This document shows positions 50,983 through 60,792 of a stretch of 64,000 bases of DNA, piece after piece. Made by a program: the position numbers and the translations under genes. Below the pieces are notes generated by a model. The model made no database searches, had not been told where the DNA came from, and saw only the letters and a program-made list of their open reading frames with translations. Origin of the DNA: Candidatus Sericytochromatia bacterium S15B-MN24 CBMW_12. Lineage in GTDB: Bacteria > Cyanobacteriota > Sericytochromatia > S15B-MN24 > UBA4093. The number at the start of each line of letters is the position of its first letter. The stretch's first letter is position 1. The stretch spans positions 1 through 64,000 of the forward strand of contig DAZV01000059.1 of NCBI GenBank assembly GCA_002083825.1, in the 5' to 3' direction.

Positions 50983-53472
50983 TCACGCCAGCTTCGTCTC
51001 TAGGAGGGGCTCGGGGTCCGCGGACTCCGGACCGGGAAGGGTGAACCAGAAGAGCGACCCTAGACCTTCCGCGCTCTCGGCTCCGATTTCGCCGCCGTGA
51101 GCTTCGACGACGGCCTTGGCGATGGATAGCCCCAGTCCGGTACCGCCGTAGGAACGCGTGCTGGTGGGGTCCACCTGGAAGAACTTCTCGAAGAGCAGGG
51201 GGAGCAGGTTCTGGGGGATGCCGATGCCGGTATCCCGCACCTCGACCCGGCACCCGCCTGGCACCCGGCGTGCGACAATCGTCACCCGCCCTTGCTGGGG
51301 CGTGAACTTCAGGGCGTTCCCCGCGAGGTTGAGCAGGACCTGTTCGATACGCCGCGGGTCCATGCGCTGGTTCAGACTTTCGTCGGGTAGCTCCATGGTG
51401 AGCGTGACTCCGCCTTCCTTCGCCTGAGGAACGAGGCTCGTGATGACCTCGGAAATGGTCTGCTTCAGGTCGGAGTCGTGGGAATCCAGGTTCAAGCTCC
51501 CAGCCTCCAACCGGGCAAAGTCCAGCAGGTCGTCGACCAGCCGCTGCAGTCGTCGCGCGCCTTTCTGGATTTCCCCGATGTACTCCGCCTGCTCCCCGGA
51601 AACTGGGCCTCCCAGGCCATCCTCCAGGAACTCGGAGTAGCCGACGATGGATGCCAGGGGCGTGCGAAGCTCGTGGGACGCGGCGTTGAGGAAGTCGTCC
51701 TTGAGGCGGTCCAGCTCCTTCAGATGCTGGTTGGCCAACGAGAGTTCCGCGTTTCGACGCGAAAGATGCTCGAAAAGCTGGGCGTTTTTCAACCAGACCG
51801 CGAGCTGCTGGGCCATCGTCGTCAGGAAGAGCCGCTCAGGTTCTTCGTAGACATGCCCGGCGCGTCGCTTACCGATGAGCAGGTAACCGATCGATTCGCC
51901 ATGAAAGAACAGGGGCATGCCGAGGCTCTCCGCGACGCCGGGAAGGCTGCCTTCAGGGATGACGATCGCCTGCGATGCCGTCGAGGCACTAAAGATCCGC
52001 CGAAAATCGGCCGGCAGCTCGACTGGCAGGGCCTGTGAGCTGCCCCAGCAGGCTGCAAGTGTCAGTTCGGGGCCCTCTCTGGGGAGGAAAACCGCGAGAA
52101 ATTCGGGATCGAGCAAGGTCGTGGTCGTCCGGGCAAAGCTATCCAGCAGGCGTTCCGGGTCGCGCTGGTCCTGGGCTTCCAGGCCGAAGGCGGCGGCGGC
52201 TTTTTGGGCTTGAACCGAGGAGCGGCCGAAGAGGCGATCGATGCTTGTCTGGATGCGCTGGTAGAGCGGGGCGAAGATCAAGGTGAGCGTGGCGATGGCG
52301 AGGATGTTGGCGGCCTGGGAGTGCAAGCCCAGCTTCGAGCGGGTCACCTCGAGCAGGAGGACGTAGACTCCGCCTAGCGAAGCGGTGACTGCCGTGTAGG
52401 TCAGCGTTTTCTTGACGGAATGCGTGATGCCGAAGAGCTGATGGCGCAGTACCGAGTAGGCGACCGACAGGGGGAAAATGAGGAAGCAGCCGTAGGCCAG
52501 GGCGAGCGCCTTGATGGAAATCGCGGAGGAGTGCTCGGTCATGACCGGCAACACGTAGAGCACGATGCTGGGGAGATAGGCCAAAATCATGCCTGCGAGT
52601 ACGATCCGGGCCTGGATCCGCACCCGCGGCTCGCGGGCGAAGAGGCTGGCCGACAGCATCCGGAAGAAAACGACGCAGAAGCCCAGGGCTATCCAGAAGC
52701 CCCAGAGGGGCAGGAGGTTCGGGTGCCAGGTCGATTCGGTCTGGGCGAGGACGTGGCTGATCGGACGGTAGGTGGCGACATTCACCAGTGCCATGAGCGC
52801 GGCTGGAACGTAGGCCAGGATGGGGAGCCAGGGATACTTGCGCAAGGGGGGCGGGCAATCCGGAAGGACCAAGGCGAGGTGGAGGCCGGCCGCCCCCATG
52901 AACCAGGTTCCTGCCACGTAGGCGGGAGCGAACCAGTGGGCGAAGGTGAAGTCCACGCCGAGGACCTGATAGATCGTTCCGATGCTGAGCGTCAGCAAGA
53001 AATGGGCCTGGGCCGCCGCATGGGTGGGGCGGAGCCACAGGACCCAGGCTCCTACGAGCAGGTGAAGCAAGCCGTTGAGTAGCGTAGGTAGAAAGGCCCG
53101 AGTGAAATCCCAGGCGCCGAGAACCTGGGTACTCACGGTGACGGTCAGGCGTTGATCTTGGCGCTGGATTGCGTAGGCGATGGGACTGCCGGGAGGCAGC
53201 GAGCGGATCATTCGCTTGAGGTCCTCGCTCTCCCGGAGGGCTCGTCCGTTTGCGCTGACCAAGCGATCGTAGGAGGCGAGGCCGGCGCGTGGACCGTTCC
53301 AGCTCGGGTCGTTTTGCGGAGAGACGGATAGGCTTTCCTCGAATCGGAAGCCTGCGAAGGGCTGGCCAATCTCCTTGGCCACGCTATAGGTGACGAGGAC
53401 CCAGACGCCGAAGGCCAGGATGGCGACGAGTTTCAGCGCTTGAGGCCAGAATTTGGCAAGTCGGCGTGTCAT
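50983..53472 (-). CDS. Membrane sensor histidine kinase with PDZ-like and GAF-like domains
   Basis: 829 residues. TM1 at about 12-32, then a PDZ-like extracytoplasmic region (SYDRLVSANGRALRESEDLK, residues 65-110). About eight further membrane helices (120-410) follow, then a GAF-like domain (430-570, with IGYLLIGKRRAGHVYEEPE) and a coiled linker. HisKA has phosphoacceptor H600 in AASHELRTPL, and HATPase_c at 700-815 has N, DTGIGI and GGTGLGLSI boxes. It has no receiver domain and no adjacent response regulator, so its partner is elsewhere. Confidence 0.9.
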   Translation of the reverse strand: MTRRLAKFWPQALKLVAILAFGVWVLVTYSVAKEIGQPFAGFRFEESLSVSPQNDPSWNGPRAGLASYDRLVSANGRALRESEDLKRMIRSLPPGSPIAYAIQRQDQRLTVTVSTQVLGAWDFTRAFLPTLLNGLLHLLVGAWVLWLRPTHAAAQAHFLLTLSIGTIYQVLGVDFTFAHWFAPAYVAGTWFMGAAGLHLALVLPDCPPPLRKYPWLPILAYVPAALMALVNVATYRPISHVLAQTESTWHPNLLPLWGFWIALGFCVVFFRMLSASLFAREPRVRIQARIVLAGMILAYLPSIVLYVLPVMTEHSSAISIKALALAYGCFLIFPLSVAYSVLRHQLFGITHSVKKTLTYTAVTASLGGVYVLLLEVTRSKLGLHSQAANILAIATLTLIFAPLYQRIQTSIDRLFGRSSVQAQKAAAAFGLEAQDQRDPERLLDSFARTTTTLLDPEFLAVFLPREGPELTLAACWGSSQALPVELPADFRRIFSASTASQAIVIPEGSLPGVAESLGMPLFFHGESIGYLLIGKRRAGHVYEEPERLFLTTMAQQLAVWLKNAQLFEHLSRRNAELSLANQHLKELDRLKDDFLNAASHELRTPLASIVGYSEFLEDGLGGPVSGEQAEYIGEIQKGARRLQRLVDDLLDFARLEAGSLNLDSHDSDLKQTISEVITSLVPQAKEGGVTLTMELPDESLNQRMDPRRIEQVLLNLAGNALKFTPQQGRVTIVARRVPGGCRVEVRDTGIGIPQNLLPLLFEKFFQVDPTSTRSYGGTGLGLSIAKAVVEAHGGEIGAESAEGLGSLFWFTLPGPESADPEPLLETKLA

Positions 53473-53517
53473 GACGTTGGACGCTTCTTAAATCCGTCGT
53501 TCTCAGGGGATCAGGGC

Positions 53518-53545
53518 TTGGGCTGGGCCCGCAGGCCCAGCCCAA
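53518..53545. terminator. Hairpin between PLP enzyme and kinase genes
   Basis: 12-bp stem around TGGGCCCGCAGGCCCA, the same core palindrome as at about 7353. It lies just downstream of the PLP-enzyme stop codon. No U-tract. Confidence 0.55.
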
Positions 53546-53553
53546 AGGGTCGG

Positions 53554-54837
53554 TTAGGGGGTTCCGGCGGATACCGGATCCTTACACTGGCTCATTTCCA
53601 GGGCTGCGGTGAGGTCGGTGATGAGGTCGTTAACGTTCTCCACGCCCACGGAGAGGCGGACCAGGTTTTCGGTGATGCCGAAGCGCAGCTGAACATCCGG
53701 CAAGATGTCGCTGTGGGTCATGGAGGCGGGGTGCTCGACCAGGCTTTCGGTGCCTCCGAGGCTGACCGCGAGCTTGCAGAGCTTGACCGCGTTGAGGAAG
53801 CGGAAGGCCTCGGCTTTGCGTCCCTTGATCTCGAAGGAGACGATGGCGCCCGATCCGGTGCACTGGGCCCGGTAGATGGCATACTGGCGCGAGTCGGGAT
53901 CGAGTAGGGTGGGATAGAAGACCTGCTCGACCAGGTCATGGGCCTGCAAGAACTCTGCAATCCGCTGGGCGTTAGCCATCTGGGCTTCCATGCGGATCTT
54001 GAGGGTTTCCAGCGAGCGAAGGAGCAGCCAGCAGGTGAACGGATCCGGCATGGATCCCATGATGGTGCGGTAGACGCCGATGGGCTCCATGACGTCGCGG
54101 CTTCCGGTGGCGGCGCCGGCGATGACATCGCTGTGGCCGCCCAGGTACTTGGTTGCCGAGTAGATCACGACGTCCGCGCCCAGGGCCAGGGGCTTCTGGA
54201 AGACGGGGCCGAGGAAGGTGTTGTCGACGAAGGTGAGGATGCGGCGATCGTCCGTCGAGAGCTTCTTGGCGATGCTCGAGACTCCCGCGATATCGATGAG
54301 GCGGTTGGTGGGGTTGGCGGGGCTCTCGAGATAGATCAGGGCGAGGGAGTCGCCGAGTTCTCTGGCCATGGCCTCCACGTCATCGAGCGGCATGTCGGCC
54401 GGGAACGACCGGGTCTCGATGCCGAACTTGGGAAGGATCTTCAGCAAGAGGAACTCCGTTCCCCCGTAGACCGGCATGCTGTAGAGGACCACGTCCCCGG
54501 GCTTGGTATGCGCCATGATCGCGGTAGTGATAGCCGCCATGCCGCTGGCGAAGCTCAAGGCCATTTCGGCTTCATCCCAGACTGCCAGCCGCTCCTCGAG
54601 GATCTGCAGGCCGGGATTGTTGAGGCGGGAGTAGATGAGCCCCATGGTCTGGTCGAGCTCGCGCCGCTCCAAGCCGTAGGCCCACTTGAAGTACTGTTCG
54701 CCCTCTTCGGCGCTCCGGAACACGAAAGTGGACGTCATGAAGATCGGGGGCTTGGCTGAACCCTCGGAAAGGAAGGGGTCGTAGCCGTGGCTCATCATCA
54801 GGGTTTCGGGGGAAAAGCGGGGAGGTTGACTCGTCAT
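53554..54837 (-). CDS. Trans-sulfuration-family PLP enzyme (cystathionine synthase/lyase or Met gamma-lyase type)
   Basis: 427 residues from the ATG at 54837 with GGAG upstream (the frame extends to 54891). The PLP lysine is in YSATKYLGGHSDVI. FASGMAAITTAI, YSMPVYGGTEFLL, YLESPANPTNRL and FVDNTFLGP line the active site. C-terminal SLGGTESLVEHPASMTH and VRLSVGVEN are family hallmarks. The exact reaction (MetB, MetC, methionine gamma-lyase or sulfhydrylase) cannot be fixed. Separated from the kinase gene by a hairpin. Confidence 0.88.
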   Translation of the reverse strand: MTSQPPRFSPETLMMSHGYDPFLSEGSAKPPIFMTSTFVFRSAEEGEQYFKWAYGLERRELDQTMGLIYSRLNNPGLQILEERLAVWDEAEMALSFASGMAAITTAIMAHTKPGDVVLYSMPVYGGTEFLLLKILPKFGIETRSFPADMPLDDVEAMARELGDSLALIYLESPANPTNRLIDIAGVSSIAKKLSTDDRRILTFVDNTFLGPVFQKPLALGADVVIYSATKYLGGHSDVIAGAATGSRDVMEPIGVYRTIMGSMPDPFTCWLLLRSLETLKIRMEAQMANAQRIAEFLQAHDLVEQVFYPTLLDPDSRQYAIYRAQCTGSGAIVSFEIKGRKAEAFRFLNAVKLCKLAVSLGGTESLVEHPASMTHSDILPDVQLRFGITENLVRLSVGVENVNDLITDLTAALEMSQCKDPVSAGTP

Positions 54838-54933
54838 TGTCACGCGATCTCCATATTCTTGCGCCATGCCTCGTCGCATGCTCTCCTTCACGCTAGCAGG
54901 AGGAAGCGTCTTTCGTCCAGTTGACCGCCATCA

Positions 54934-54947
54934 TTGAGCTAGCTCAG
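54934..54947 (+). promoter_or_regulatory. Candidate CRP/FNR-family site and promoter for DUF2249
   Basis: TTGAGCTAGCTCAG contains the perfect palindrome TGAGCTAGCTCA and resembles the FNR/DNR box TTGAT-N4-ATCAA. Its centre is about 41.5 bp before a start site predicted from TAACGT (54970-54975), the class II activator geometry. Confidence 0.55.
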
Positions 54948-55014
54948 TGACGGCGGGCCTTCTGGCGCTTAACGTGGTTAATGAAATCCCTTTTTGATTC
55001 CTCGAGGAGGCCTC

Positions 55015-55242
55015 ATGTCCCGCATCGTCGAACTGGATGTCCGCCACTATCATGCCGAGGGCCGCGAGCCGTTCTCGGATATCATGGCGGCGATCAGCGG
55101 CCTGGAGGCTGGTGATAGCTTTGTTCTTCGCAATACCTTCGAGCCGGTCCCCCTTTACGGTGCGCTCAATGGGCGCGGCTTCACCCACTCCGTGAAGCAG
55201 GAGTCGCCGACCGACTGGGTGATTACGTTCAAGAAATCCTAG
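55015..55242 (+). CDS. DUF2249 protein
   Basis: 75 residues from the ATG at 55015 with AGGAGG four bases upstream. The family pattern ELDVRHYHAEGREPFSDIMAAI, LEAGDSFVLRNTFEPVPLYG and DWVITFKKS is complete. It has the TusA-like two-layer fold; the family is found with anaerobic and nitrogen-oxide metabolism genes, often next to hemerythrin-like proteins. Function not established. Own promoter with a possible FNR-type site, own terminator. Confidence 0.88.
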   Translation: MSRIVELDVRHYHAEGREPFSDIMAAISGLEAGDSFVLRNTFEPVPLYGALNGRGFTHSVKQESPTDWVITFKKS

Positions 55243-55258
55243 CCCTATCGCCTTCGTT

Positions 55259-55300
55259 AGCCATGGCCCCGCGGTCCACGAGGATCGCGGGGCCATGGCT
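55259..55300 (+). terminator. Terminator after DUF2249
   Basis: 15-bp perfect stem AGCCATGGCCCCGCG and complement, 12-base loop, followed by TTT. Confidence 0.8.
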
Positions 55301-55363
55301 TTTGGGTGAGCTAAGATGAGGGAGCGGATCGTCCGCAAACCTCGCGAGCAGAAAGGAAGGCCC

Positions 55364-56875
55364 ATGTCCCTCTACGTGCTGATTCACGAACGCCTATCGG
55401 CCGCACCTTCCGCGATCGTATTGGGGGTTCCGGGGGGCGCTTCCCTGTCGGCAGCGGTCTTCTTGGAGCGAACCGCCCAGTACGCGTCCACCCTGAGCGC
55501 TCTCGGGGTTCGGAAGGGCGATCGCGTCGCCGTTCAGGCCGACAAGTCTCCCGAGACCCTGATGCTGTACCTGGCCTGCCTGCGGGCCGGCTTCGTCTTC
55601 CTGCCGATGAACCCCGCGTACCACGACGACGAGGTCGACTACATGCTTGGCGACGCCGAGCCCGCCGTCTTCGTCCACCGCCCGGAGACGGAAGCCGGCA
55701 GTCGCATCCTCGCTGAGCGCCGAGGCGTGAGGCATGTCTTCAGCCTGGGGGCCGATGGCGAGGGAAGTTTCAGCCTGGCGGCGGCGCGGAGCGCGCCGGA
55801 GTTCGGGATCGAGACCTGCGAGGAAGACGACCTGGCCGCGATGCTCTACACGTCGGGGACGACCGGCAAGCCGAAGGGGGCCATGTTGACCCATGGCAAT
55901 CTCGCGAGCAACGCCCTGGCGCTCGTGGAGGCCTGGCAGTTCACCGCTGCGGACGTCTTGCTCCATGCCCTCCCGATTTTTCACACGCACGGGCTCTTCG
56001 TGGCCTCGCACTGCGCCTTGCTCTCGGGTGCCCGCATGATCTGGCTTCCCCGCTTCGAGCGCGCCGCGGTGATGGAGCATCTGAGCGAGGCGACGGTGTT
56101 CATGGGGGTTCCTACTTACTACACGCGCCTCCTTACCGGTGAGGACTTCGCTCGGGAGGCCTGCGGGAACTTGCGCCTCTTCGTCTCGGGTTCCGCTCCC
56201 TTGTTGGCCGAGACCCACCGGGAATTCGAGCAGCGGACGGGGCAGGTCATCCTGGAGCGCTACGGGATGACCGAGACGGGGATGAACACGGGGAATCCCT
56301 ACGAGGGTCCGCGGGTGCCGGGTTCGGTCGGCAAGCCGTTCGATGGCGTCGCGGTCCGGGTGGTGGGCGAGGACGGCGCGGAGCTTTCGGCGGGCGAGGT
56401 GGGCGAGATGCAGGTCAAGGGCCCGAACGTGATGGGGGGGTACTGGCGTCAGGGGGATAAGACAAGTTCGGCGTTCACGTCCGACGGTTACTTCAAGACC
56501 GGCGACGTCGGCCGACAGGATGAGCGGGGCTACTTCTACATCGTGGGCAGGGCGAAGGACATGATCATCTCGGGGGGCTTCAACGTCTATCCCAAGGAGA
56601 TCGAGGCGCTGATCGACGGGTTGCCTGGAGTTTCCGAGAGCGCGGTGGTGGGCGTGCCGCATGGGGATTTCGGCGAGGTGGGCGTGGCGGTGGTCAAGGC
56701 GACGGGGAGTTTGAGCGAGGCCGAGATCTTGTCGTTTTTGACGGATCGTTTGGCCAAATACAAGGTTCCGAAGCGCGTGTTATTTTCGGAGGAGTTGCCG
56801 CGCAACGCCATGGGGAAGGTCCAGAAGAATCTCCTGCGGGAAAGGCATCGAGAACTCTTCCGATCGCTTCCTTAA
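55364..56875 (+). CDS. matB: Malonyl-CoA synthetase (AMP-binding)
   Basis: 503 residues from the ATG at 55364 with AAGGAAGG upstream. The P-loop YTSGTTGKPKGAM, then ALPIFHTHGLFVASHCALLSG, and ERYGMTETGMNTGNPYEG are typical of MatB. The C-terminal SGGFNVYPKEIEALIDG and PRNAMGKVQKNLLRE contain the catalytic Lys. It activates malonate (or methylmalonate) to its CoA thioester with ATP. No malonate decarboxylase or carrier gene lies next to it. Single-gene unit. Confidence 0.88.
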   Translation: MSLYVLIHERLSAAPSAIVLGVPGGASLSAAVFLERTAQYASTLSALGVRKGDRVAVQADKSPETLMLYLACLRAGFVFLPMNPAYHDDEVDYMLGDAEPAVFVHRPETEAGSRILAERRGVRHVFSLGADGEGSFSLAAARSAPEFGIETCEEDDLAAMLYTSGTTGKPKGAMLTHGNLASNALALVEAWQFTAADVLLHALPIFHTHGLFVASHCALLSGARMIWLPRFERAAVMEHLSEATVFMGVPTYYTRLLTGEDFAREACGNLRLFVSGSAPLLAETHREFEQRTGQVILERYGMTETGMNTGNPYEGPRVPGSVGKPFDGVAVRVVGEDGAELSAGEVGEMQVKGPNVMGGYWRQGDKTSSAFTSDGYFKTGDVGRQDERGYFYIVGRAKDMIISGGFNVYPKEIEALIDGLPGVSESAVVGVPHGDFGEVGVAVVKATGSLSEAEILSFLTDRLAKYKVPKRVLFSEELPRNAMGKVQKNLLRERHRELFRSLP

Positions 56876-56999
56876 CAATCCGTGATGTGATATCCTGGTG
56901 CGCGAACGTCTTTGGTCTGGTTGGCGCATGCGCCCCGAATCGGGCGGCCGAATCGGCATGTGCGGTGGATGAAGGTGGATGAAGGATGAAGGAGGAAGG

Positions 57000-57482
57000 A
57001 TGAGACGGGGAATCGGCTTTGGCCTTCTACTGGGTGCCTTGGTGGGGGCGGGACTGATGTTCGTGCTGGATCCGGATCGGGGGCTGACGCGTCGGTCCTT
57101 GGCGCGGGGTAAGGCGCTCGGAGTCGGTCGGCGATTGGGAGATCGTTTGGGTTCGCAGTCGCGGGACGTGCGCAACCGGTTGCGCGGTAAGGTCATCGAG
57201 GCTCAGGCGGCGCTGAGCGAAGCACCGGTTTCCGACGAGGTCTTGATCGAGCGGATTCGGGCTCGGCTGGGTCATCGCAGCGAGAACACGCGAAACATCC
57301 TGGTGACGGTGAAGAACGGGATGGCGACCGTGGCGGGTCCGGTTCTGGCGGGGGAGGTGGACGCGGTGATTCGCTGCGTTCAGGGCGTGCGGGGTGTTCG
57401 GGGGATTACGAACAGCCTGGATGTGCATCGATCCCTGGAGAGCCTCACCGCGCATCATGGGGAACGGTTTCCTCGCGACTGA
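57000..57482 (+). CDS. BON-domain protein with N-terminal membrane helix
   Basis: 160 residues from the ATG at 57000 with AGGAGGAAGG upstream. One hydrophobic helix (GIGFGLLLGALVGAGLMFVL) is followed by a basic segment and a C-terminal BON domain, VLIERIRARLGHRSENTRNI, MATVAGPVLAGEVDAVI, GVRGVRGITNSLDVH. BON domains bind phospholipid or other ligands in the envelope. The upstream 30 bp has three GATGAAGG repeats. Function unknown. Confidence 0.8.
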   Translation: MRRGIGFGLLLGALVGAGLMFVLDPDRGLTRRSLARGKALGVGRRLGDRLGSQSRDVRNRLRGKVIEAQAALSEAPVSDEVLIERIRARLGHRSENTRNILVTVKNGMATVAGPVLAGEVDAVIRCVQGVRGVRGITNSLDVHRSLESLTAHHGERFPRD

Positions 57483-57494
57483 GGCGAAGGACGA

Positions 57495-58940
57495 TCAGAC
57501 GCGCTCGAGGTCCAGGCTGCGTCGTTCCCGGCGGGCGACGCCGGTTTCGTAGGCAGCCTGGATGACGGCTTCCGCGACCGCGGGGGCGACCTTACGATTG
57601 AAGACGCTGGGGATGATGTAGTCGTCGCGCAGCTCATGGGCGGGAATGATCTCGGCGATGGCCCGCGCCGCGGCGAGCTTCATGGCCTCGTTGATCTCGG
57701 ATGCTCGGCAGTCGAGCGCCCCGCGGAAGATGCCCGGAAATACCAGGACATTGTTGATCTGGTTGGGGAAGTCCGAGCGTCCGGTAGCCACGATGCGGGC
57801 ATAGACATGCGCATCCTCGGGGAAGATCTCCGGAGTGGGGTTGGCCATCGCGAAGACCATGGCGTCAGGACGCATTCCGGCCAGGTACTCCGGCTTGATG
57901 GTTCCCGGTCCGGAAACGCCTATCAGGACGTCGGCTCCGAGCAGGGCTTCTCGCTGACCGCCCACGCGGTTCTCGGGGTTGGAGTTCTCGGCGATCCAGC
58001 GCTGATGCGGGGGCAGGTTATCGAGCTGGTCGCGATTGAGTATCCCGTGCTTGTCACAGCCGATCAGGTGAGTGACTCCGGCGTTCATGAGCATCTTGGC
58101 GATTGCCGTTCCGGCCGCTCCGATGCCGTTGACCACCACCCGGATCTCGCCGATCGTTCGCCCCGTGAGCTTCAGAGCGTTCAAGACGGCGGCGAGCACC
58201 ACCACCGCCGTCCCATGCTGATCGTCGTGCATGACCGGGATGTCCAGCTCCTGCTTGAGCCGCTCCTCGATCTCGAAGCAACGCGGCGCGGCGATGTCCT
58301 CGAGGTTGATCCCGCCGAAGCCGGGAGCGATCGCCTTGATCGCCGCCACCAGCCCCTCGACGTCCCGGCCGTCCAGACAAAGCGGCCACGCGTCCACGCC
58401 GGCGAACTCCTTGAACAGCATAGCCTTGCCTTCCATCACCGGAAGCGCCGCCTCGGGTCCGAGATCGCCCAGTCCCAGCACCGCGGAGCCGTCGGTGATC
58501 ACCGCGACCGTGTTGCGCTTGATGGTCAGCGCGTAGGCCTTGACGGGATCCGCGGCGATGGCCTGGCAGATCCGCGCCACCCCCGGGGTGTAAACCCGGG
58601 AGAGATCGTTGCGCGTCTTCACCGGGATCCGATTCCGGATCTCGATCTTTCCCCCCAGGTGGGCGAGGAAGGTCAGATCCGAGACGTTGATCACCTCCAC
58701 CCCAACCAGCCCATGAAGCACCTCGACGATCAGATCGCCGTGATGCTCGTCCCGGCAATTCACCGTCAGGTCGCGGATCAGGCTGTCCGGCTGGACCTCC
58801 ACGATGTCCACCGCCCCGATGTCGCCGCCGGCCTCGCCGATGCGAGTGGCGATCGCCCCGAGCATACCGAGGCGATTGGCGACGCCGAGCCGGATGGTGA
58901 TGCTGTAGCTGGCTGTGGGGCAAAGGGCCTTGGGGGTCAC
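57495..58940 (-). CDS. NAD(P)-dependent malic enzyme with N-terminal ACT domain
   Basis: 481 residues. An ACT-like domain (residues 12-85, [20 protein letters not shown]) precedes the malic enzyme core: [68 protein letters not shown] with its metal ligands, [12 protein letters not shown] (Rossmann) and [11 protein letters not shown]. It decarboxylates malate to pyruvate. Specificity for NAD or NADP cannot be read safely. The ACT domain suggests allosteric control by an amino acid. It converges on the BON gene, 12 bp apart. Confidence 0.93.
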   Translation of the reverse strand: MTPKALCPTASYSITIRLGVANRLGMLGAIATRIGEAGGDIGAVDIVEVQPDSLIRDLTVNCRDEHHGDLIVEVLHGLVGVEVINVSDLTFLAHLGGKIEIRNRIPVKTRNDLSRVYTPGVARICQAIAADPVKAYALTIKRNTVAVITDGSAVLGLGDLGPEAALPVMEGKAMLFKEFAGVDAWPLCLDGRDVEGLVAAIKAIAPGFGGINLEDIAAPRCFEIEERLKQELDIPVMHDDQHGTAVVVLAAVLNALKLTGRTIGEIRVVVNGIGAAGTAIAKMLMNAGVTHLIGCDKHGILNRDQLDNLPPHQRWIAENSNPENRVGGQREALLGADVLIGVSGPGTIKPEYLAGMRPDAMVFAMANPTPEIFPEDAHVYARIVATGRSDFPNQINNVLVFPGIFRGALDCRASEINEAMKLAAARAIAEIIPAHELRDDYIIPSVFNRKVAPAVAEAVIQAAYETGVARRERRSLDLERV

Positions 58941-59124
58941 GGGGGGATCCTTTCGATGACGGGCGGTTCTCGCTTTCGATTATACCTCCAAGGCGAGCCT
59001 CAGAGCGCCTTTCGGCTTGCCCGATCGAACTGGCCCCGAATCCTCCTCGGAGATGCGCTAGACTGGTTCTGGCGAAGGAACCCAGGAAAAATGGGGCCAT
59101 CGGCGGCGCCGCGAAAAGGGGAGG

Positions 59125-59679
59125 ATGAGAGAAATCATGCAGAATGCGCTCGAAACTGCGACCTTGGGGGGCGGATGCTTCTGGTGTCTGGAGGCGGTAT
59201 TTCTCGAATTGCGGGGCGTCTCTCGCGTCACGTCGGGCTACGCCGGCGGCCACGTGATCGATCCGAGCTACGAGCAGGTCTGTTCCGGCCGATCGGGACA
59301 CGCGGAGGTGGTGCAGGTCGACTTCGATCCGCGGGAACTCTCCTACCGAGACCTGCTGAAAGTCTTCTTCGCCATCCACGACCCCACCACCCCGAATCGG
59401 CAGGGGGCGGACGTGGGCACGCAGTACCGTTCGGTCATCTTCGCCCATGACCCGGAGCAGGCTGATACCGCCCGGGACGTGATCCGCGAACTCACCGAGG
59501 AAGGGCTCTTCGAGGCTCCGATCGTGACCGAGGTCGAGCCGTTCGTGGCCTTCTACCCCGCCGAGGCTCACCACCAGGAATACTACGCCCGCAATCCCAA
59601 TCAACCGTACTGCATGGCCGTGGTCGCTCCCAAGGTGGGCAAGTTTCGCAAGCACTTCGTCGATCGCTTGAAACGCTAG
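59125..59679 (+). CDS. msrA: Peptide methionine-S-sulfoxide reductase
   Basis: 184 residues. The catalytic Cys is in GGGCFWCLEAVF (C18 from the first Met). Other hallmarks are RVTSGYAGGHVIDPSYEQVC, FAIHDPTTPNRQGADVGTQYRS and AEAHHQEYYARNPNQPYC, the last with a resolving-type Cys. An ATG at 59137 is an alternative start. It repairs oxidised methionine in proteins. Single gene, divergent from malic enzyme. Confidence 0.95.
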   Translation: MREIMQNALETATLGGGCFWCLEAVFLELRGVSRVTSGYAGGHVIDPSYEQVCSGRSGHAEVVQVDFDPRELSYRDLLKVFFAIHDPTTPNRQGADVGTQYRSVIFAHDPEQADTARDVIRELTEEGLFEAPIVTEVEPFVAFYPAEAHHQEYYARNPNQPYCMAVVAPKVGKFRKHFVDRLKR

Positions 59680-59827
59680 TCGCTTACCCCACTCTCACAC
59701 AAGTTCAAGGCCCCGAATGGGTACAATAAGAGGGGCCCTTCCTCCGGTGTCGGGGGGCGGGCATTCGGCCAGCCTTTTCCGCTGAAAGCATCCCAGGCTG
59801 GTTACTCATGATTTGAAGGGCCTGTCC

Positions 59828-60703
59828 ATGCTCGAAAGCTTGCCGCCCCGGGGCCAAGGGCCGCGGAGCCGACCGCCAAAAACCCGCATCGTCCCCTCGA
59901 GCGCCCAAGGCGCGCCCTCGAAGGCGCTCGCGGGCGATCGCCTGATCCTGGACAGCACGCTTTCCGACCCCGATCGCAAGCCCGTCACGTCGCGGCCGAC
60001 CCCCATCAAGCCCGAAGGGAATCTCGACTACTACCGCGATCGCCAGCAGGATTTCGTGAGCCGCTTCCCTGGGGCGACGCCGCCGGCTTACTACATGGTG
60101 TACGGGGATGTCTACGTGCGGCGCTTCACCCTGGAGCTGAGCCCCGAGCTATCCGCCAAAGGCCAGGAGTGGATGGTTCGGGCCCGTAAAAATCTCCAGG
60201 TGGCCATCGAGGCGGAACTTGCCCGAAATCCCGAACTCGAGCTCCACGACCAGGCCTTCACCGCCTTCGCCTACGCGACCCATAGCCGTGCCTACCTGGA
60301 CGCGGGGCTTTCCGGCTTGCCCATCGACGACCTGATCCGGATCGCGGTGACCCCCGACCTTCGCGACACGCTCAATCCGACGGGACTCGCGGTGATCGCC
60401 GAGACCGCCGAGGTCATCGCCAGGGACAAGCTGGCGGCTGCCCTGGACGAGCCCAAGGAGACGGCCCAGGAGATCCTGAATGCCCTCAAGACCTCTCCCG
60501 ATCTCATGCGCGACGTTTTCAACCTCCTCGCCACCCACAACAATGCCCGAACGCTCTTTGGCGGCATGGTGAAGCTGGGAACCTGGCCCGCGAAAACCAC
60601 CTTGGCGCTCATGGACCGCCTCTGGACGCTCACGACGGAGCAGCTGGCGGATTCTATCGAAGCCCTGCGCCGGCTTCAGCCGAGCTTTCAGGCTAGCCGC
60701 TGA
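59828..60703 (+). CDS. Hypothetical protein, Pro-rich N-terminus and helical C-terminus
   Basis: About 291 residues from the ATG at 59828 (GAAGGG upstream; the frame is open from a TTG at 59813). Residues 1-70 are Pro/Arg/Ser-rich and probably disordered. From residue 70 on the protein is ordered and mostly helical (LDYYRDRQQDFVSRFPG, GQEWMVRARKNLQVAIEAEL, DLMRDVFNLLATHNNARTLF). No signal peptide, membrane helix or family recognised. A cytoplasmic structural or secretion-related role is possible but not supported. Confidence 0.6.
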   Translation: MLESLPPRGQGPRSRPPKTRIVPSSAQGAPSKALAGDRLILDSTLSDPDRKPVTSRPTPIKPEGNLDYYRDRQQDFVSRFPGATPPAYYMVYGDVYVRRFTLELSPELSAKGQEWMVRARKNLQVAIEAELARNPELELHDQAFTAFAYATHSRAYLDAGLSGLPIDDLIRIAVTPDLRDTLNPTGLAVIAETAEVIARDKLAAALDEPKETAQEILNALKTSPDLMRDVFNLLATHNNARTLFGGMVKLGTWPAKTTLALMDRLWTLTTEQLADSIEALRRLQPSFQASR

Positions 60704-60792
60704 TCGGACTGAAGTATTCCTCCCTGGTTGCCTAGGTTCCGGATGCTCGACTGCATAGAATGAGCGGAAGCCGAGGGGCCCAGGAGGTCATC

